DNA from: Enterobacter ludwigii
Lineage (GTDB): Bacteria; Pseudomonadota; Gammaproteobacteria; Enterobacterales; Enterobacteriaceae
Reading direction: 5' to 3'
Assembly (NCBI RefSeq): GCF_001750725.1
Contig: NZ_CP017279.1
Span: 2,480,001-2,544,000 of the forward strand
DNA length: 64,000 nt
Of the stretch, positions 53,841 through 64,000 are shown piece after piece. How positions within the stretch are numbered: position 1 is the stretch's first letter; each line of letters starts with the position of its first letter. The notes below the pieces were generated by a model. That model was not told the origin of the DNA, made no database searches, and saw nothing but the letters and a program-made list of their open reading frames with translations. Position numbers and translations under genes: made by a program.

Positions 53841-53846
53841 CAGGGT

Positions 53847-55679
53847 TTAAAACGGGAACAGTACGGGGATCAGTATCACGCACACCACCATCACCAGCAC
53901 GGTGAAGGGCACGCCTATCTTCACAAAATCACTGAATTTGTAATTTCCCGGGCCAAGCACCAGCGTATTGACCGGTGACGAGACCGGAGTCATAAACGCT
54001 GCAGATGCCGCCATAGCGACGATCATGGCAAACGGGTACGGCGAAACCCCCATTGATTTCGCCATCGCCAGTGCAATGGGTGCCATCAGGACGGCCGTGG
54101 CCGTATTGGAGATAAACAGGCCTATCGTGGCGCACATGATAAACAGGCAGACCAGCATCATGTAAGGCCCGTATCCACCGCCTGCGTCCATGAGTCCCTT
54201 GACGATCAAATCCACCCCACCGGTTTTTTGTAACGCCAGGGCAAAGGGCATCATCCCGACAATCAGAATGATGCTCGGCCAGTGAATGGCTTTGTAGGCG
54301 CTTTCGGCATCAATACAGCGGAATTTACCCATCAGAAGACAGGCGATAATGGCCGCAATGGGGTTTGGAATTTCGTCAGTCAGCATCAGTGCGACCATCA
54401 ACACCAGGCAAAAAATCGCATGCGGTGCCTGGCTGTGCGCCGGAGAAGCATCGCTCTCTTCAACCGGCATATTGAGTACAACAAAGTCGCGGCCTTTCTG
54501 CCCAAGCTGACCGATCAGTTTCCAGTTGCCGACGACCAGGAAGATATCACCGAGCAGGATAGGCTCATCCACTACCGCCCCTTCCATCGCCACGCCATCA
54601 CGCTTTAAGCCCACCACGTTTAGCCCATAGCGGGTCCTGAAGCCGATTTCGCGCACGGTTTTACCCAGTAATTCTGATTCCGGGATCAGCGACACTTCGG
54701 CCATGCCGACATCCAGCGCCTGGTCTGAGAAATACTCCCCACGTAGCACCATGGGTTCCAGCAACTGTTCACTGCAAAACTCGCGCAAATCGACATCGGC
54801 GGTGGACATATCAATCAGCAAAACGTCGCGTGCACGGAATTCCGACACCCCGTTGACGTTAACAATCACCCGCCGAAAACGACGCCAGCGCTCTACGCCG
54901 ATCACGTTCGCGCCATAGCGCTCACGCAGCTTCAGGTCGTCAAGACGCTGGCCAATGAGGGGCGAGCCGGGGCGGATAGCCAGACGGCGCGCCCGCCCGG
55001 TCAGACGGTACTCTTTGATCAGATCGCGGAAGGTCCGTCGTTTCCAGCCGTCTTTGCTTTTATCCTGTTTTTCCCCCTTCAGGGCAAAACGGGTTAACAG
55101 CATGTAGACCACGCCCAGCACCAGAATCACCAGTCCAAGTGGGGTCACGCTGAAAAAGCTAAAGCCTTCAAACCCTTCGCGGATTAGCTCACTGTTGACG
55201 ACCAGGTTCGGCGGGGTCGCCACCAGCGTCATCATCCCGCTGATAAGACCGGCAAAGCTCAGAGGCATCATCAGGCGCGACGGCGAGGTTTGCATCCGCA
55301 TGGAGACGCTCAGCACCACCGGGATAAAGATGGCGACGACGCCCGTGGAGCTCATAAACGCCCCCAGCCCGGCAACCGTCAGCATCAGGTAGATCAACAT
55401 TTTGGTTTCGCTGTTGCCGGCCACCTTGACCAGCCACGACCCCATAATGGTCGCCACGCCGGTGCGCACCAGCCCGTCGCCAATAATAAACAGGGCGGCA
55501 ATCAGGATAACGTTGGGATCACTAAATCCGGAGAAAGCCTCCGGCAGCGTGAGCGTACCGCTCAGCACAAAGGCAACGATGACAAACAAGGCGATGGCAT
55601 CCATGCGCACCTTGCCTGAGGCAAAGAGAAGGATGGCGATTAAAAGCAGGCTCAGGACCCAAATCAGTTCACCGTTCAC
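53847..55679 (-). CDS. yfbS: SLC13-family transporter YfbS with TrkA-C domains
   Basis: 610 residues, as in E. coli YfbS. About 11 membrane helices split by a central soluble region (about 200-400) with two TrkA-C/RCK-C domains ([20 protein letters not shown] and [20 protein letters not shown] regions). Related to citrate/sodium-sulfate-type symporters; substrate unknown. The start is GTG at 55679 with AAGGA upstream. Confidence 0.94.
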   Translation of the reverse strand: MNGELIWVLSLLLIAILLFASGKVRMDAIALFVIVAFVLSGTLTLPEAFSGFSDPNVILIAALFIIGDGLVRTGVATIMGSWLVKVAGNSETKMLIYLMLTVAGLGAFMSSTGVVAIFIPVVLSVSMRMQTSPSRLMMPLSFAGLISGMMTLVATPPNLVVNSELIREGFEGFSFFSVTPLGLVILVLGVVYMLLTRFALKGEKQDKSKDGWKRRTFRDLIKEYRLTGRARRLAIRPGSPLIGQRLDDLKLRERYGANVIGVERWRRFRRVIVNVNGVSEFRARDVLLIDMSTADVDLREFCSEQLLEPMVLRGEYFSDQALDVGMAEVSLIPESELLGKTVREIGFRTRYGLNVVGLKRDGVAMEGAVVDEPILLGDIFLVVGNWKLIGQLGQKGRDFVVLNMPVEESDASPAHSQAPHAIFCLVLMVALMLTDEIPNPIAAIIACLLMGKFRCIDAESAYKAIHWPSIILIVGMMPFALALQKTGGVDLIVKGLMDAGGGYGPYMMLVCLFIMCATIGLFISNTATAVLMAPIALAMAKSMGVSPYPFAMIVAMAASAAFMTPVSSPVNTLVLGPGNYKFSDFVKIGVPFTVLVMVVCVILIPVLFPF

Positions 55680-55716
55680 AACATATCCTTGTCAGTGGAG
55701 GAGACAAAATTTTGCC

Positions 55717-55743
55717 ATAAAAAAACCCCAACAATGTGGGGCT
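55717..55743 (-). terminator. terminator of hxpA/yfbT
   Basis: CCCCA (55726-55730) and TGGGG (55737-55741), with a run of seven A on the left giving a T run on the minus strand, directly after the yfbT stop. Confidence 0.88.
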
Positions 55744-55754
55744 ATATCATGGGA

Positions 55755-56414
55755 TTACATTTTAAGCGAGACGGTTACAACTCCGTCCGGTGCCTTCGCA
55801 ACGTTGATGGCCGTCAGCGTGTTAAGCACCAGATCCGCCTCGTTCAGGCGGGGTGAACCCGCCGGAACGTTAACGGCGATGACGTGGCTTCCGGCGTTCA
55901 ACCCCGCCAGGACGCCTGCTGCCGCATCCTCCACCACCACGCAATCGGCTGGTGCCAGGCCAAGCAGTTCGGCACCGAGTAAAAAGGCATCCGGTTCAGG
56001 CTTGCCGCGCTTCACGCGCTCTGCCGTGATAAACACTTCGGGCGTCGGTAACCCTGCGGCCTTGTGGCGGGCATGGGCAACGGGCACCGAGCCGGAGGTG
56101 ACGATCGCCCACGGGATTTGGGCTTCGTTCAGATGTTCAAGCAGTTCATGCGCCCCCGGCAGCGCTGTGATGCCATCCGTGTCGGTGGCTTCAATGTGCT
56201 CAAGATAGCTGAACTCCGCCTGAATCTCTTCCTCAGAACGTCCTGCTAAGAAGTGCCGCAATGAGGTTATGGCCTGTTTGCCATGGATAAAATTCAGTAC
56301 TTCCTGATGGTCAATGCCATGTCTGTCCGCCCAATGGCACCATGAACGCTCCACAACCGGCAGCGAATCCACCAGCGTACCGTCCAAATCAAACAGAAAA
56401 CCTCTACACTGCAC
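55755..56414 (-). CDS. hxpA: HAD-superfamily sugar phosphatase (YfbT/HxpA)
   Basis: 219-residue HAD phosphatase; the E. coli homologue dephosphorylates hexose phosphates. Motif I FDLDGTLVDS (Asp10, Asp12), motif II VTSGS, motif III KRGKPEPDAF, motif IV VVEDAAAG. GTG at 56414 is preferred because GGAGG sits 5 bases upstream; the GTG at 56420 overlaps that RBS. Confidence 0.95.
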   Translation of the reverse strand: MQCRGFLFDLDGTLVDSLPVVERSWCHWADRHGIDHQEVLNFIHGKQAITSLRHFLAGRSEEEIQAEFSYLEHIEATDTDGITALPGAHELLEHLNEAQIPWAIVTSGSVPVAHARHKAAGLPTPEVFITAERVKRGKPEPDAFLLGAELLGLAPADCVVVEDAAAGVLAGLNAGSHVIAVNVPAGSPRLNEADLVLNTLTAINVAKAPDGVVTVSLKM

Positions 56415-56425
56415 AAGCACCTCCG

Positions 56426-57007
<582 letters not shown>

Positions 57008-57011
57008 TCAA

Positions 57012-57467
57012 TCACAAGTCATCGAGGAATGTTTTGTCGAGTTGCTTAAAAGCGCGCTTGAGCGTGTCAGCAAGCGCCTGGTAATCGGGCTTGCCTTCGA
57101 CCGGGGCAAGCGCCTGCCCGGCTTCCTCCAGTTTCCCGCGAACTTCATAAAACCAGTGTAAAATAGAAGGCGGGAGTGGCGTGATAGAACGTTTACCTAA
57201 CCACCACAGACCCTGCATCGGCAGACTTAACGCGAAAAGTGCCGTCGCAACGGCCGGGCCAAGCTGCCCGCCCAGCGCGATTTGCCAGCAGAGCGTAAAG
57301 ATGGCGACAGGTGGCATAAAGCGAATCGCATAGCGCGTGGCGCGGATCGTGCGGTTCTCAATAAACATGGGCGCAAGGCGCTTTTCCATTGGCCACGTCT
57401 TTGCGTAATGCTGTCCCCGACGAAACAGACTGAAAAAATTCACGGACGGGTTCTCTGGTGTCGACAT
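57012..57467 (-). CDS. yfbV: UPF0208 membrane protein YfbV
   Basis: 151 residues, as in E. coli. Two central hydrophobic segments ([18 protein letters not shown] and [17 protein letters not shown]). In E. coli YfbV has been linked to insulating the Ter macrodomain; that role is known for the family, not seen here. Divergent from ackA. Confidence 0.95.
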   Translation of the reverse strand: MSTPENPSVNFFSLFRRGQHYAKTWPMEKRLAPMFIENRTIRATRYAIRFMPPVAIFTLCWQIALGGQLGPAVATALFALSLPMQGLWWLGKRSITPLPPSILHWFYEVRGKLEEAGQALAPVEGKPDYQALADTLKRAFKQLDKTFLDDL

Positions 57468-57634
57468 GGCTGTACCTCAACTTCACATATAAAAATTAAA
57501 ATTTTCGTGCAAAACCACAACAGGCTATGACAACGTTCAAAATATTTTGTCATCAGCACCCCGTATCGGGTATTCTGTGCCAGCCTGATAGGCCCTTAGA
57601 CGAGAACCATTAACTCGTCAAATTATCGCATATT

Positions 57635-57715
57635 ATGCCATTGGCTGAAAAATGTTCAAAATGGCATAAAATCATATGTATTTCTTCCATCATGCCACAA
57701 TGTTCGTTTGGCATG
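57635..57715. repeat. two inverted repeats with shared ATGCCA/TGGCAT arms
   Basis: First pair: ATGCCATT (57635-57642) and AATGGCAT (57660-57667). Second pair: CATGCCA (57691-57697) and TGGCATG (57709-57715). An AATGTTC motif lies inside both. The repeated geometry suggests an operator or a leader RNA structure. Confidence 0.6.
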
Positions 57716-57726
57716 ATGTTAATCAT
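57713..57726. promoter_or_regulatory. FNR-like site upstream of ackA
   Basis: ATGAT-GTTA-ATCAT: the TGAT-N4-ATCA core of the FNR consensus is exact, and only the outermost bases differ. It lies about 80 bp before the ackA start. Confidence 0.5.
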
Positions 57727-57804
57727 AAATGTCTGAGTCATTATGCGTTACGCTTTTAGACTCCCTGACGTTTTTTTAGCCACGTATCAATAATAGGTAC
57801 TTCC

Positions 57805-59007
57805 ATGTCGAGTAAGTTAGTACTGGTTCTGAACTGCGGTAGCTCCTCACTGAAATTCGCCATCATCGATGCGCTCAACGGTGACGAATACCTCTCTGGT
57901 TTGGCCGAATGTTTCCATCTGCCTGAAGCACGTATCAAGTGGAAGATGGACGGCAGCAAACAGGAAGCGGCTTTAGGTGCAGGCGCCGCTCACAGTGAAG
58001 CGCTGAACTTTATCGTTAACACTATTCTGGCACAAAAACCAGAACTGTCTGCTCAGCTGACTGCGATTGGTCACCGTATCGTCCACGGCGGCGAAAAATA
58101 CACCAGTTCCGTCGTTATCGACGAAACGGTTATCCAGGGCATTAAAGACTCTGCCTCTTTCGCACCGCTGCACAACCCAGCTCACCTGATCGGTATCGCT
58201 GAAGCGCTGAAATCCTTCCCGCAGCTGAAAGACAAAAACGTGGCTGTGTTCGACACTGCGTTCCACCAGACCATGCCGGAAGAATCTTACCTCTATGCCC
58301 TGCCGTACAGCCTCTACAAAGAGCACGGCGTTCGTCGCTACGGCGCGCACGGCACCAGCCACTTCTATGTGACTCAGGAAGCCGCTAAAGTGCTGAACAA
58401 GCCGGTTGAAGAAGTTAACATCATCACCTGCCACCTGGGCAACGGTGGTTCTGTTTCTGCCATCCGCAACGGTAAATGTGTTGATACATCCATGGGTCTG
58501 ACCCCGCTGGAAGGTCTGGTGATGGGTACCCGTTCCGGTGACATCGACCCGGCGATCATCTTCCACCTGCACGACACCCTGGGCATGAGCGTTGATCAGA
58601 TCAACAAAATGCTGACCAAAGAGTCTGGCCTGCTGGGTCTGACCGAAGTCACCAGCGACTGCCGTTATGTTGAAGACAACTACGCAGAAAAAGCAGACGC
58701 TAAACGTGCAATGGACGTTTACTGCCACCGTCTGGCGAAGTACATCGGCTCTTACACTGCGCTGATGGACGGTCGTCTGGACGCGGTTATCTTCACCGGT
58801 GGTATCGGTGAGAACGCGGCAATGGTTCGTGAACTGTCCCTGGGTAAACTGGGTGTTCTGGGCTTCGAAGTTGACCACGAGCGTAACCTGGCTGCCCGCT
58901 TCGGCAAGTCTGGCTTCATCAACAAAGAAGGCACCCGTCCGGCTATCGTTATCCCAACTAACGAAGAGCTGGTCATCGCGCAAGACGCGCACCGCCTGAC
59001 TGCCTGA
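57805..59007 (+). CDS. ackA: acetate kinase
   Basis: Converts acetyl phosphate and ADP to acetate and ATP. 400 residues, as in E. coli. ASKHA-fold motifs: [11 protein letters not shown] at the N-terminus, [43 protein letters not shown] (one segment) and [13 protein letters not shown] at 57805 with AGGT upstream. First gene of ackA-pta. Confidence 0.99.
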   Translation: MSSKLVLVLNCGSSSLKFAIIDALNGDEYLSGLAECFHLPEARIKWKMDGSKQEAALGAGAAHSEALNFIVNTILAQKPELSAQLTAIGHRIVHGGEKYTSSVVIDETVIQGIKDSASFAPLHNPAHLIGIAEALKSFPQLKDKNVAVFDTAFHQTMPEESYLYALPYSLYKEHGVRRYGAHGTSHFYVTQEAAKVLNKPVEEVNIITCHLGNGGSVSAIRNGKCVDTSMGLTPLEGLVMGTRSGDIDPAIIFHLHDTLGMSVDQINKMLTKESGLLGLTEVTSDCRYVEDNYAEKADAKRAMDVYCHRLAKYIGSYTALMDGRLDAVIFTGGIGENAAMVRELSLGKLGVLGFEVDHERNLAARFGKSGFINKEGTRPAIVIPTNEELVIAQDAHRLTA

Positions 59008-59012
59008 TTCCA

Positions 59013-59035
59013 CACCGCCAGCAATGCTGGCGGTG
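59013..59035 (+). terminator. ackA-pta intercistronic hairpin
   Basis: CACCGCCAGC (59013-59022) and GCTGGCGGTG (59026-59035) form a perfect 10-bp stem with loop AAT, followed by CTGTTTTGT. It looks like a partial terminator or attenuator that would lower pta relative to ackA. Confidence 0.6.
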
Positions 59036-59083
59036 CTGTTTTGTAGCCCGCCCCCTGTCGGCGGTAACGAAAGAGGATAAACC

Positions 59084-61225
59084 GTGTCCCGTACTATTAT
59101 GCTGATCCCTACCGGAACCAGCGTCGGTCTGACCAGCGTCAGCCTTGGCGTTATCCGTGCTATGGAACGCAAAGGCGTTCGTCTGAGCGTCTTTAAGCCT
59201 ATCGCCCAGCCTCGTGCCGGTGGCGATGCGCCAGACCAGACCACCACCATCGTGCGTAAGAACTCCAATCTGCCAGCGGCTGAACCGCTGAAGATGAGCC
59301 ACGTTGAATCTCTGCTCTCCAGCAATCAGAAAGACGTGCTGATGGAAGAGATCATCGCCAACTACCACGCTAACACGCAAGACGCGGAAGTGGTGCTGGT
59401 TGAAGGCCTGGTCCCGACCCGCAAACACCAGTTCGCTCAGTCTCTGAACTTCGAAATCGCGAAAACGCTGAATGCGGAAATCGTGTTCGTCATGTCCCAG
59501 GGTACCGATAACCAGGAACAGCTGAAAGAGCGTATCGAACTGACCCGCAGCAGCTTCGGCGGCGCGAAAAATACCAACATCACCGGCGTTATCGTTAACA
59601 AACTGAACGCACCGGTTGATGAACAAGGTCGTACCCGTCCTGACCTGTCCGAAATCTTCGATGACTCTTCTAAAGCGAAAGTGGTTAAAGTTGATCCGGC
59701 TACCCTGCAGGATTCCAGCCCGCTGCCAGTACTGGGCGTGGTGCCATGGAGCTTCGACCTGATTGCTACCCGTGCAATCGACATGGCGCGTCACCTGAAC
59801 GCTACCGTGATTAACGAAGGCGACATCAACACCCGCCGCGTGAAGTCTGTGACCTTCTGTGCGCGTAGCATTCCGCACATGCTGGAACACTTCCGCGCAG
59901 GCTCCCTGCTCGTGACCTCCGCTGACCGTCCTGACGTGCTGGTTGCTGCGTGCCTGGCCGCGATGAACGGTGTGGAAATCGGTGCCATTCTGCTGACCGG
60001 TGCTTACGAGATGGATCCACGCGTAAGCAAGCTGTGCGAACGTGCGTTCGCCACTGGCCTGCCAGTCTTTATGGTGAACACCAACACCTGGCAGACCTCT
60101 CTGAGCCTGCAGAGCTTCAACCTGGAAGTGCCGGTTGATGACCATGAGCGTATCGAGAAAGTGCAGGAATACGTTGCGGGCTACATCAACGCAGACTGGA
60201 TTGAATCCCTGACGGCGACCTCCGAGCGCAGCCGTCGTCTGTCTCCTCCGGCCTTCCGTTACCAGCTGACCGAGCTGGCGCGTAAAGCGGGCAAACGTGT
60301 TGTTCTGCCAGAAGGCGACGAACCACGTACCGTTAAAGCGGCTGCCATCTGTGCAGAGCGCGGCATCGCGACCTGTGTGCTGCTGGGTAACCCGGATGAA
60401 ATTAACCGCGTTGCTGCCTCTCAGGGCGTTGAGCTGGGTGCAGGTATTGAAATCGTCGACCCGGAAGTGGTTCGCGAAAGCTACGTTGCACGTCTGGTTG
60501 AGCTGCGTAAGAGCAAGGGCATGACCGAAGCCGTAGCGCGTGAGCAGCTTGAAGACAACGTTGTGCTGGGCACGCTGATGCTGGAGCAGGACGAAGTTGA
60601 CGGTCTGGTTTCCGGTGCGGTTCACACCACGGCGAACACCATTCGTCCACCGCTGCAGCTGATCAAAACGGCGCCAGGCAGTTCTCTGGTGTCTTCCGTG
60701 TTCTTCATGCTGCTGCCTGAACAGGTTTACGTTTACGGTGACTGTGCGATCAACCCGGATCCAACTGCAGAGCAGCTGGCTGAGATCGCTATTCAGTCTG
60801 CCGATTCCGCGATTGCCTTCGGTATTGAACCTCGCGTGGCAATGCTCTCCTACTCCACCGGTACTTCTGGTGCAGGTAGCGATGTAGAGAAAGTCCGTGA
60901 AGCGACGCGTCTGGCGCAGGAAAAACGTCCTGACCTGATGATCGACGGTCCACTGCAGTATGATGCCGCGGTTATGGCTGACGTTGCGAAATCCAAAGCA
61001 CCGAACTCACCGGTTGCGGGTCGCGCTACCGTGTTCATCTTCCCGGATCTGAACACCGGTAACACCACCTACAAAGCGGTACAGCGTTCTGCAGACCTGA
61101 TCTCCATCGGGCCAATGCTGCAGGGTATGCGCAAACCTGTGAACGACCTGTCCCGTGGCGCGCTGGTTGACGATATCGTCTACACCATCGCTCTGACCGC
61201 GATCCAGTCTTCACAACAGCAGTAA
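59084..61225 (+). CDS. pta: phosphate acetyltransferase
   Basis: Makes acetyl phosphate from acetyl-CoA and phosphate. 713 residues (E. coli 714), the long class II form: N-terminal P-loop-like domain ([15 protein letters not shown]), a middle DRTGG domain and the C-terminal catalytic PTA_PTB domain ([33 protein letters not shown]). The start is GTG at 59084 with AGAGGATAAACC, the same start codon as E. coli. Confidence 0.99.
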   Translation: MSRTIMLIPTGTSVGLTSVSLGVIRAMERKGVRLSVFKPIAQPRAGGDAPDQTTTIVRKNSNLPAAEPLKMSHVESLLSSNQKDVLMEEIIANYHANTQDAEVVLVEGLVPTRKHQFAQSLNFEIAKTLNAEIVFVMSQGTDNQEQLKERIELTRSSFGGAKNTNITGVIVNKLNAPVDEQGRTRPDLSEIFDDSSKAKVVKVDPATLQDSSPLPVLGVVPWSFDLIATRAIDMARHLNATVINEGDINTRRVKSVTFCARSIPHMLEHFRAGSLLVTSADRPDVLVAACLAAMNGVEIGAILLTGAYEMDPRVSKLCERAFATGLPVFMVNTNTWQTSLSLQSFNLEVPVDDHERIEKVQEYVAGYINADWIESLTATSERSRRLSPPAFRYQLTELARKAGKRVVLPEGDEPRTVKAAAICAERGIATCVLLGNPDEINRVAASQGVELGAGIEIVDPEVVRESYVARLVELRKSKGMTEAVAREQLEDNVVLGTLMLEQDEVDGLVSGAVHTTANTIRPPLQLIKTAPGSSLVSSVFFMLLPEQVYVYGDCAINPDPTAEQLAEIAIQSADSAIAFGIEPRVAMLSYSTGTSGAGSDVEKVREATRLAQEKRPDLMIDGPLQYDAAVMADVAKSKAPNSPVAGRATVFIFPDLNTGNTTYKAVQRSADLISIGPMLQGMRKPVNDLSRGALVDDIVYTIALTAIQSSQQQ

Positions 61226-61238
61226 TACGTTACTGACT

Positions 61239-61268
61239 AAAAAGGCGACCCGAGGGTCGCCTTTTTTA
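61239..61268 (+). terminator. bidirectional terminator after pta
   Basis: GGCGACCC (61244-61251) and GGGTCGCC (61254-61261) with a GA turn, A run before and T run after. Ends pta and the converging transketolase operon. Confidence 0.93.
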
Positions 61269-61269
61269 T

Positions 61270-62223
61270 TTACAACAACTCCCTCGCCGCCGACACAATG
61301 TCGTGTGCCGTCAGGCCATACTCCTTCTGCAGGAAGTCCTGTGTCCCCACCTGGCCGTAACGCTCCTTCACGCCCACCCGACGCATCGGCACCGGACAGG
61401 TTTCCACCAGCACTTCCGCCACTGCCGATCCCAGCCCGTTATGAATGCTGTGGTTTTCGCAGGTCACGATACGTCCGGTTTTCTCGGCGTAGTTTTTCAC
61501 CAGCATCCGGTCAATCGGCTTAAGGGTAAACATGTCGATCACCGCGGCGCTGACGCCCTCCTGTTCGAGCTGACGCGCCGCTTCAAGCGCTTCCGCCACC
61601 ATAATGCCGTTGGCAATCAGGGTGATGTCACTGCCTTCGCGCAGTACGTTGCCCTTGCCAAGCGTAAATGTCGAACCCGGCGCATACACACTCGGAGCCT
61701 GCTTACGGATGGTACGCACCCAGTAGAAACCGTCGAGGTCAATAAGCTGGCGCAGTACATCTTCAAACATCACCGCATCCGTTACCTCCAGCACCACCGA
61801 ATGGGCCAGCCCCCGCACGATGCCCATATCTTCAAACGACATATGCGTGCCGCCGTTATGACAGGCCGTCACGCCGGCATCTGAAGCAATGACCTTCACA
61901 TTGTTACGCTGGTAGTCCAGGGACATAAACAGCTGGTCGAAACAGCGACGGCTGGCGAAGGCGGTAAAGGTATGCACGAACGGCTTGCGTCCGGTCAGCG
62001 ACAGCCCCGCCGCCGTCCCCATAACGTTAGCTTCCATGATGCCGCAGTTAATCACATGCTGCGGATAATCACGTGCCACGCCATCCATCGCCATTGAGCT
62101 CATCAGATCCGCCTCGAGGGCGATAATGTCGCTCCCGGCTTCAATCTGCTGTGCCACAAACCCCGCGTAGACTTTACGCATCTCAACGGCGTCTTTCTGA
62201 CCTGCAGGTGCAACCTTAATCAT
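61270..62223 (-). CDS. transketolase-like protein, C-terminal half
   Basis: 317 residues containing the pyrimidine-binding and C-terminal domains of transketolase. The proton-transfer Glu64 lies in CGIMEANVMG; GGTHMSFEDMG and the HSIHNGLG segment follow. It complements the N-terminal half encoded just upstream, which it overlaps by 8 bases, so the two chains should form one enzyme. Similar split transketolases accompany PTS genes near pta in Salmonella. Substrate unknown; probably a pentose or related sugar phosphate. Confidence 0.92.
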   Translation of the reverse strand: MIKVAPAGQKDAVEMRKVYAGFVAQQIEAGSDIIALEADLMSSMAMDGVARDYPQHVINCGIMEANVMGTAAGLSLTGRKPFVHTFTAFASRRCFDQLFMSLDYQRNNVKVIASDAGVTACHNGGTHMSFEDMGIVRGLAHSVVLEVTDAVMFEDVLRQLIDLDGFYWVRTIRKQAPSVYAPGSTFTLGKGNVLREGSDITLIANGIMVAEALEAARQLEQEGVSAAVIDMFTLKPIDRMLVKNYAEKTGRIVTCENHSIHNGLGSAVAEVLVETCPVPMRRVGVKERYGQVGTQDFLQKEYGLTAHDIVSAARELL

Positions 62224-63046
62224 GTGAAGCCTCCAGTTGGCGAATCGTCTCGTTGAGGGCCGCCTTGCTCTCGGCGGTTAATCGCAGATGGTGCGAGTTA
62301 CTCAGTTGCTCCAGATACGGCACGCCCTGCCCTTTGATGCTGTCGAGGATCACCACCAGCGGGCGAGCATCCGCCGCCGGAACCAGCGATGTCACCTCCA
62401 GCAGTGCCGGAATGTCATCTCCTTTCACCGTCACCACGTCAAACCCGAAGGCACGGAATTTTCCCTCCAGATCGAACGCACAGATAATGTCGTCGAGTTC
62501 GCCATCAAGCTGTTGTTTGTTCCAGTCAACGAATACCGTCAGGTTATTCAGGCGATGGTGTGCAATAAACTGGAACGCTTCCCAGCACTGCCCTTCGTTC
62601 AGCTCGCCGTCGCCGACGATACAGAAAACCCGGTTGGGGCGTCCCGCCAGCTTATGCGACAGCGCCATTCCACCGGCGATGGAAATCCCCTGCCCCAGCG
62701 AGCCGGTGGTGGCATCCACGCCGCGCGTTTTTAGCCGGTCCGGATGGCTCGGCAGACGCGTACCGTTCTGGTTCAGCGTGCTCAGCTCTTCCATCGGGAA
62801 GTAGCCTTTGATCGCCAGGGTGCTGTACAGCGCCGGACCAGCATGTCCTTTTGACAAGACAAAGTAGTCACGCTCTGGCCAGTCCGGGTCGGCCGGGTCA
62901 ATTTTCATCACTGCGCCGTACAATACGGCCAGGGTTTCAACAACCGACATACTGCCGCCGTAGTGACCAAAGCCCAGCTCGGTCAGCGCTTTCAGCGTTT
63001 CAAGGCGGATCTGACGCGCCAGATGGGTTATCTCATTCTCATTCAT
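62216..63046 (-). CDS. transketolase-like protein, N-terminal half
   Basis: 276 residues holding the ThDP pyrophosphate-binding domain. The ThDP/metal motif runs from GDG at 145-147 to Asn176 (GDGELNEGQCWEA ... VDWN); SKGHAGPALYS and TGSLGQGISIAGG are also conserved. Overlaps the EIIC gene by 4 bases and the C-terminal half by 8, so all three are translated from one message. Confidence 0.93.
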   Translation of the reverse strand: MNENEITHLARQIRLETLKALTELGFGHYGGSMSVVETLAVLYGAVMKIDPADPDWPERDYFVLSKGHAGPALYSTLAIKGYFPMEELSTLNQNGTRLPSHPDRLKTRGVDATTGSLGQGISIAGGMALSHKLAGRPNRVFCIVGDGELNEGQCWEAFQFIAHHRLNNLTVFVDWNKQQLDGELDDIICAFDLEGKFRAFGFDVVTVKGDDIPALLEVTSLVPAADARPLVVILDSIKGQGVPYLEQLSNSHHLRLTAESKAALNETIRQLEASHD

Positions 63047-64000
63047 GATTTGGCTCCGGTGTTTTCCTGCGCGTTATCGCCCGCAGATTTGTTTTTAGCG
63101 AACACGTTGTACGCCACCAGCAGTGCGAACAACGCCACAACAAGGCCGGTGATGGCAAGCGGCGACAGGAAGCGCGCCAGGTTACCCAGCACGATCCCGA
63201 CAGCGCCAAAGTCAGCGTCCGAGAACGTGGTATTGGCAAATCCAATTGCCCCCAGCACCGGCAGCAGCAGAACCGGCAGGAAGGTGATCAGCAGGCCGTT
63301 GGCAAACGCACCAATCATCGCTCCACGACGTCCCCCGGTGGCGTTACCAAACACGCCCGCGGTGGCGCCGGTGAAGAAGTGCGGCACCACACCAGGCAGA
63401 ATCAGCACCCAGCTGAATTGCCCACAGATAAACAGACCCACCAGTCCGCCAAGGAAGCTAAACAGGAAGCCAATCAGCACCGCATTCGGCGCATACGGAT
63501 AGACAACCGGGCAGTCCAGAGCCGGACGTGCATTCGGCACCAGTTTTTCAGAAAAGCCGGTAAAGGCCGGGACGATTTCCGCCAAAATCAGGCGCACACC
63601 CTGCAGGATGATGAACACCCCCGCGGCGAACGTGATGGCCATGATGATGGCATAGACCAGATAGTTCTGACCGCCGCTAAAGGTCGCCTCAACGTAGTCA
63701 CGGCCGGCGCTCACCGCCATGATCAGGTAGATGATCATCATGGTCAGCGAGATGGAGATAGAACTGTCGCGCAGGAAGCTCAGGTTCTTCGGCAGGTTCA
63801 TCTCTTCAGTCGAGCGAGAGCCTTTGCCGAACTTGCTGCCAATCCAGCCGGAGAGAACATAGCCCAGGGTACCGAAGTGACCAAAAGCGATGTCATCGTT
63901 GCCGGTAATGCGCTTCATGTAACGCTGCGCCAGCGCCGGGAAGAAGGCCATTACCAGACCGAGGATCAGCGACCCGGTAAAGACCAGACCAACGCCCTCA
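63043..64000 (-). CDS. PTS ascorbate-type EIIC permease (5' end beyond window)
   Basis: About 319 C-terminal residues of a UlaA/SgcC-type (ascorbate family, IIC) membrane permease; family members have about 450-470 residues, so the start lies past the right edge. Conserved segments include YPYAPNAVLIGFLFSF, LPGVVPHFFTGATAGVFGN and a run of hydrophobic helices. The N-terminal half with the presumed substrate site is not seen, nor are EIIA and EIIB. Specificity cannot be told from this part. Confidence 0.9.
   Translation of the reverse strand, partial: EGVGLVFTGSLILGLVMAFFPALAQRYMKRITGNDDIAFGHFGTLGYVLSGWIGSKFGKGSRSTEEMNLPKNLSFLRDSSISISLTMMIIYLIMAVSAGRDYVEATFSGGQNYLVYAIIMAITFAAGVFIILQGVRLILAEIVPAFTGFSEKLVPNARPALDCPVVYPYAPNAVLIGFLFSFLGGLVGLFICGQFSWVLILPGVVPHFFTGATAGVFGNATGGRRGAMIGAFANGLLITFLPVLLLPVLGAIGFANTTFSDADFGAVGIVLGNLARFLSPLAITGLVVALFALLVAYNVFAKNKSAGDNAQENTGAKS

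Larger units (their letters stand above)
57468..57804. promoter_or_regulatory. yfbV-ackA divergent control region (337 bp)
   Basis: No gene visible. Two inverted repeats share the arms ATGCCA/TGGCAT (57635-57667 and 57691-57715), and an FNR-like site overlaps the second. The ackA leader from about 57700 onward is strongly conserved with E. coli as I remember it. Confidence 0.65.

Noticed and set aside
57973..59325. 450-codon open frame opposite ackA
   Set aside because: Antisense to ackA and spanning the ackA-pta hairpin; codon-bias artefact.
58973..60625. 550-codon open frame on the minus strand opposite pta
   Set aside because: It is antisense to the highly expressed, strongly codon-biased pta gene; its composition (rich in His, Gln, Val, Phe) is the usual shadow of such a gene and it has no RBS or recognisable domain.

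Overview
The window is a stretch of ordinary enterobacterial core chromosome. Protein lengths, motifs and gene order match the E. coli/Salmonella block from rcsC and gyrA through nrdAB, glp, men and nuo to ackA-pta. Several features point to Enterobacter or a close relative (Lelliottia, Leclercia, Klebsiella, Salmonella-like) rather than E. coli K-12. The ato genes are missing between rcsC and gyrA, and inaA and yfaH are missing between yfaE and glpQ. A tctDE/tctCBA tricarboxylate module sits between yfaZ and menE. A cheV gene lies beside nuoN. A split transketolase plus an ascorbate-type PTS permease follows pta. The genus is inference and was not tested by a search.

Layout, left to right: rcsC (minus, 3' end cut off by the window), gyrA (minus), ubiG (plus), nrdA-nrdB-yfaE (plus; class Ia ribonucleotide reductase and its ferredoxin), glpT-glpQ (minus) divergent from glpA-glpB-glpC (plus), yfaY and yfaZ (minus), tctD-tctE (minus) divergent from tctC-tctB-tctA (plus), the menaquinone operon menF-menD-menH-menB-menC-menE (minus), elaB and elaA (minus), rbn/elaC and cheV (plus), the complex I operon nuoA to nuoN (minus, 13 genes with nuoCD fused), lrhA (minus), alaA and yfbR (plus), yfbS, hxpA/yfbT, yfbU and yfbV (minus), ackA-pta (plus), then a split transketolase and a PTS EIIC (minus, EIIC running off the right edge).

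Several neighbours work together. GlpQ and GlpT supply periplasmic glycerol-3-phosphate, which the anaerobic dehydrogenase GlpABC oxidises with menaquinone; the men operon makes that quinone, and complex I also feeds the quinone pool. YfaE maintains the NrdB radical cofactor. AckA and Pta interconvert acetyl-CoA and acetate. TctDE presumably controls TctCBA uptake of citrate and related acids.

Regulatory sequence that can be read directly includes a near-consensus sigma-28 promoter before cheV, a CRP site and GlpR-like operators in the glp divergent region, NrdR-like boxes and two inverted DnaA boxes before nrdA, paired inverted repeats and an FNR-like site before ackA, and several clear rho-independent terminators. 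I found no tRNA or rRNA gene, CRISPR array, insertion sequence, prophage, toxin-antitoxin or defence system. I see no convincing undescribed system here. The most interesting items are intergenic structures and the accessory tct, cheV and transketolase/PTS modules.
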